Source: Nocardia arthritidis
Lineage (GTDB): Bacteria; Actinomycetota; Actinomycetes; Mycobacteriales; Mycobacteriaceae
Assembly (NCBI RefSeq): GCF_011801145.1
Contig: NZ_CP046172.1
Coordinates: forward strand, 4,340,001-4,404,000
DNA: 64,000 bases
Direction of reading: 5' to 3'
Below are positions 62,225-64,000 of the stretch, piece after piece. The notes under the pieces were generated by a model. The model was given only the letters and a program-made list of their open reading frames with translations, was not told the DNA's origin and searched no databases. A program made the translations under genes and the position numbers. Position 1 is the stretch's first letter, and the number at the start of each line of letters is the position of its first letter.

Positions 62225-62803
62225 TCAGCGCTCGATGCTGGACGGCAGTGGGTGGTCTGGTTCCAGTGCGGGCAGGCCGTCGATGCTGGCCGCGTTGTCG
62301 CCGCCGATGCGCCTGGCGAAATCGTCGTCGGTGCGCCGGGTGTGGTATGCGTCGAGCACCGGGCGTTCGTCGACCAGTTCGAGATAGGGCACCGAGTATC
62401 CGCACGAGTCGGCGATACGGTCCACCGTGATGACGATCACCGCCCGGATTCCCGGATGTTGTAAACCGAAATGCGGTCGCAGCCGGTCGAATTCGGCGGA
62501 GTCCGGCCGAACCACCCGTCCGGTGCCGAACAGCCGCAGAATTCGCGATGTTCGGGTGAACGAGCAGAACATCACCGTGATGCGCCCGTTATCGCGCAGG
62601 TGCGCGATGGTTTCCGCGCCGCTGCCGAACAGATCCAGATAGGCGACGGTGTGGTCGCCGAGCACCGCGAAAGTATCGCGATATCCCTTGGGGGAGACAT
62701 TGACTCGCCCGCCGTCGGAGGGCGCGGTGGCCACGAAGAACATCGATTGCCCCGCGATGAACTCGCGGAGCTTATCGTCGATTTCCGTGAATACCTTCGC
62801 CAT
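62225..62803 (-). CDS. Pyridoxamine-5'-phosphate-oxidase-fold protein
   Basis: 192 residues, split-barrel flavin/F420-binding family. MFFVATAPSDGGRVNVSPKG, DLFGSGAETIAHLRDNGRIT and MFCSFTRTSRILRLFGTGR are characteristic of PNPOx-like general-stress and F420-type proteins. Likely a flavin- or F420-dependent reductase or heme-binding relative; substrate unknown. Its stop touches the MOSC stop; convergent. Confidence 0.82.
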   Translation of the reverse strand: MAKVFTEIDDKLREFIAGQSMFFVATAPSDGGRVNVSPKGYRDTFAVLGDHTVAYLDLFGSGAETIAHLRDNGRITVMFCSFTRTSRILRLFGTGRVVRPDSAEFDRLRPHFGLQHPGIRAVIVITVDRIADSCGYSVPYLELVDERPVLDAYHTRRTDDDFARRIGGDNAASIDGLPALEPDHPLPSSIER

Positions 62804-62875
62804 CGATCACCCCTGTCCCGCTCGACCGGATTCAGACTAACCGACGCGGCAGCGGCACAATATGCGAGATAACTC

Positions 62876-63661
62876 TCAGCGAGGCGCCGGGCATACGGCG
62901 CTGGACACGTGTGGGATACACACCCCGCCCGCGTCGGCGATGAGCAGTCCGGCCCCGAAGACCAAGGCCGCCAACGCGATCGCCCCGAACACCAGCACCC
63001 ACAGCAGTCCGGGCAGATGGGTGAGTCGTGCCAATTGATCCGCATCCGAATCTCGGGAGCCGCCCCAGCGCCGAGATCGGGTGCGCTGCAATTCGATTAC
63101 CGGACGCAGCCCGGCGAACAGCAGGAACCACGCGCCGAGATAAGCGAATCCGGCCTGCAGCGTATCGGTGCCGAACCAGGAGACCGCGAAAACCGCGCCG
63201 CCGACCACGAATACGGTGAACAGCCCGTAGATGTTGCGCACCTTGATCAGCAGTGCGAGCAGCAGCACCAGCGTGACCCACAGCATGAGGGTGATCCGGT
63301 GCGCGCCGAGCAGCGCGGCGAAACCGAGCCCGATGAGCGCGGGCGCCGGATAGCCCGCCATGGCCGTCAGGATCATGCCGAGCCCGTACGGTTTCCCGCT
63401 CGACACCGTCAGCCCGGAGGTATCCGAATGCAGGGTGATGCTGTTGAGCCTGCGCCCGGTGAGCAGCGCGATGAACGCGTGCCCGCCCTCGTGGGCGATG
63501 GTCACCACATTCCGCATCACCCGCCACACCGGGCTGAAGCCGACGAGTACCAGCGCCGCGACGCCGGTCGCGGCCACCAGACCCCACGGCGGCGCGGTCT
63601 GGGTCGTCGTCAGCCGATCCAGGATCGAGGTCCCGTGCTCGACGAATTCCGCTCTGTCCAC
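62876..63661 (-). CDS. M50-family-like membrane metallopeptidase
   Basis: 261 residues, about six TM helices. The zinc motif HEGGHAFIALLTGR (HExxH) is at about residue 57 in TM2. This is a B-family M50-like protein (no PDZ); it lacks the obvious second NPDG motif in the part I can read, so activity is uncertain. Possibly a site-2-protease-like intramembrane enzyme. Divergent from the dprE1-like gene. Confidence 0.78.
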   Translation of the reverse strand: MDRAEFVEHGTSILDRLTTTQTAPPWGLVAATGVAALVLVGFSPVWRVMRNVVTIAHEGGHAFIALLTGRRLNSITLHSDTSGLTVSSGKPYGLGMILTAMAGYPAPALIGLGFAALLGAHRITLMLWVTLVLLLALLIKVRNIYGLFTVFVVGGAVFAVSWFGTDTLQAGFAYLGAWFLLFAGLRPVIELQRTRSRRWGGSRDSDADQLARLTHLPGLLWVLVFGAIALAALVFGAGLLIADAGGVCIPHVSSAVCPAPR

Positions 63662-63743
63662 CGCCGCACCATAGCGGTCCCGGGGCCGCCATGGCAGGCC
63701 CGGCGGAATCCGGCCGCTCGGCGAAACCGGCTACGGTGGCGGA

Positions 63744-64000
63744 ATGACTTCCGAGAGAGCCGGATTGGTGCTGGAACGCCGTCGATTGACCGGTTGGAGC
63801 CGGACCGCGCCGACGGTGGCCGCTGTCCTGTCGACACCGGATATCGACACCATCGCGGAAACGGTGCGCACGGCGGGCCCGCGCGGCGTCATCGCCCGCG
63901 GCCTGGGCCGCAGCTACGGCGATCCGGCGCAGAACGGCGGCGGCATCGTCGTCGATATGACCGCGCTGGATCGCATCCACCGCGTCGACCCGGACAGCGG
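63744..64000 (+). CDS. dprE1: DprE1-like decaprenylphosphoryl-ribose oxidase, N-terminal part (partial)
   Basis: Runs off the right edge; 85 residues visible. [21 protein letters not shown] and [20 protein letters not shown] are the DprE1 start and FAD-binding (GRSYGD) region, very close to the mycobacterial enzyme. DprE1 oxidises decaprenylphosphoryl ribose in arabinan precursor synthesis, an essential cell-wall step. The catalytic Cys region (CDIHGKNH in relatives) lies outside the window. ATG 63744 has AGGCGG-like GGCGG upstream only weakly. Confidence 0.88.
   Translation, partial: MTSERAGLVLERRRLTGWSRTAPTVAAVLSTPDIDTIAETVRTAGPRGVIARGLGRSYGDPAQNGGGIVVDMTALDRIHRVDPDS

Noticed and set aside
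1..64000. CRISPR arrays, tRNA, rRNA, insertion-sequence ends
   Set aside because: No regularly spaced repeats, cloverleaf-like sequences, rRNA segments or IS-type transposase motifs were seen; the DUF222/HNH gene is the only mobile-type element.

Overview
The window is 64 kb of very GC-rich DNA, with strong G/C preference at third codon positions and long antisense shadow ORFs. It comes from a mycolic-acid-type actinomycete, most likely Nocardia or a close relative; the genus is an inference. Pointers to this group are a DprE1-like cell-wall epimerase subunit at the right edge, F420-type (LLM and Ddn-like) oxidoreductases, a DUF3556 membrane protein, a DUF222/HNH (13E12-type) element, many TetR/IclR regulators and many GTG or TTG starts. 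I see no tRNA, rRNA or CRISPR array.

Left part (1-16.9 kb): a divergent secreted CocE-type hydrolase (cut by the window edge) and TetR regulator; a secreted trypsin-fold protein whose catalytic serine is alanine; a Ddn-like nitroreductase; a DUF6463 membrane protein divergent from a TetR gene with two matching operators; a second TetR gene with a 19-bp palindrome followed by an aromatic-ring (Rox-like) FAD monooxygenase; a zinc metallopeptidase lipoprotein; msrA-msrB; DUF3556 protein; APC amino-acid permease; another FAD monooxygenase; a D,D-carboxypeptidase; two methyltransferases; an alpha/beta hydrolase.

Accessory patch (16.9-23.9 kb): a DUF222/HNH gene lies beside a frameshifted 3' stump of an alpha/beta hydrolase whose intact paralogue sits 3.7 kb away. 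A decayed serine hydrolase of the beta-lactamase fold follows. Then come an NmrA-like gene and a divergent MerR gene sharing a MerR-type promoter with a 19-bp spacer, a haloacetate-dehalogenase-like hydrolase, a bile-acid/Na+ symporter-like protein and two small exported proteins.

Catabolic core (23.9-50.2 kb): a PucR regulator divergent from pruA-putB (proline to glutamate); an aspA-like lyase; an IclR regulator; an orphan phage-type GH25 lysin; a SorC regulator with a polyol-type ABC transporter (SBP, two permeases, ATPase) divergent from a mannitol-type dehydrogenase; a Tat-exported dienelactone-hydrolase-like lipoprotein; a CrtI-like oxidoreductase; a DUF6461 protein; and a histidine utilisation operon (IclR regulator, hutH, hutU, M20 deformylase-like gene, hutF, hutI). 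Proline, histidine and aspartate breakdown all lead to glutamate or fumarate, so this stretch looks like an amino-acid and polyol scavenging region.

Right part (50.3-64 kb): a PknB-like kinase, a small lipoprotein, a full-length CocE-type hydrolase, an ECF42-type sigma factor with its DGPF/YciI partner and a candidate cognate promoter, a DHDPS-family gene, an LLM oxidoreductase, a membrane-anchored GH76 enzyme, a threonine aldolase, gluconokinase, a frameshifted MOSC gene, a PNPOx-fold protein, an M50-like membrane peptidase and the 5' end of dprE1.
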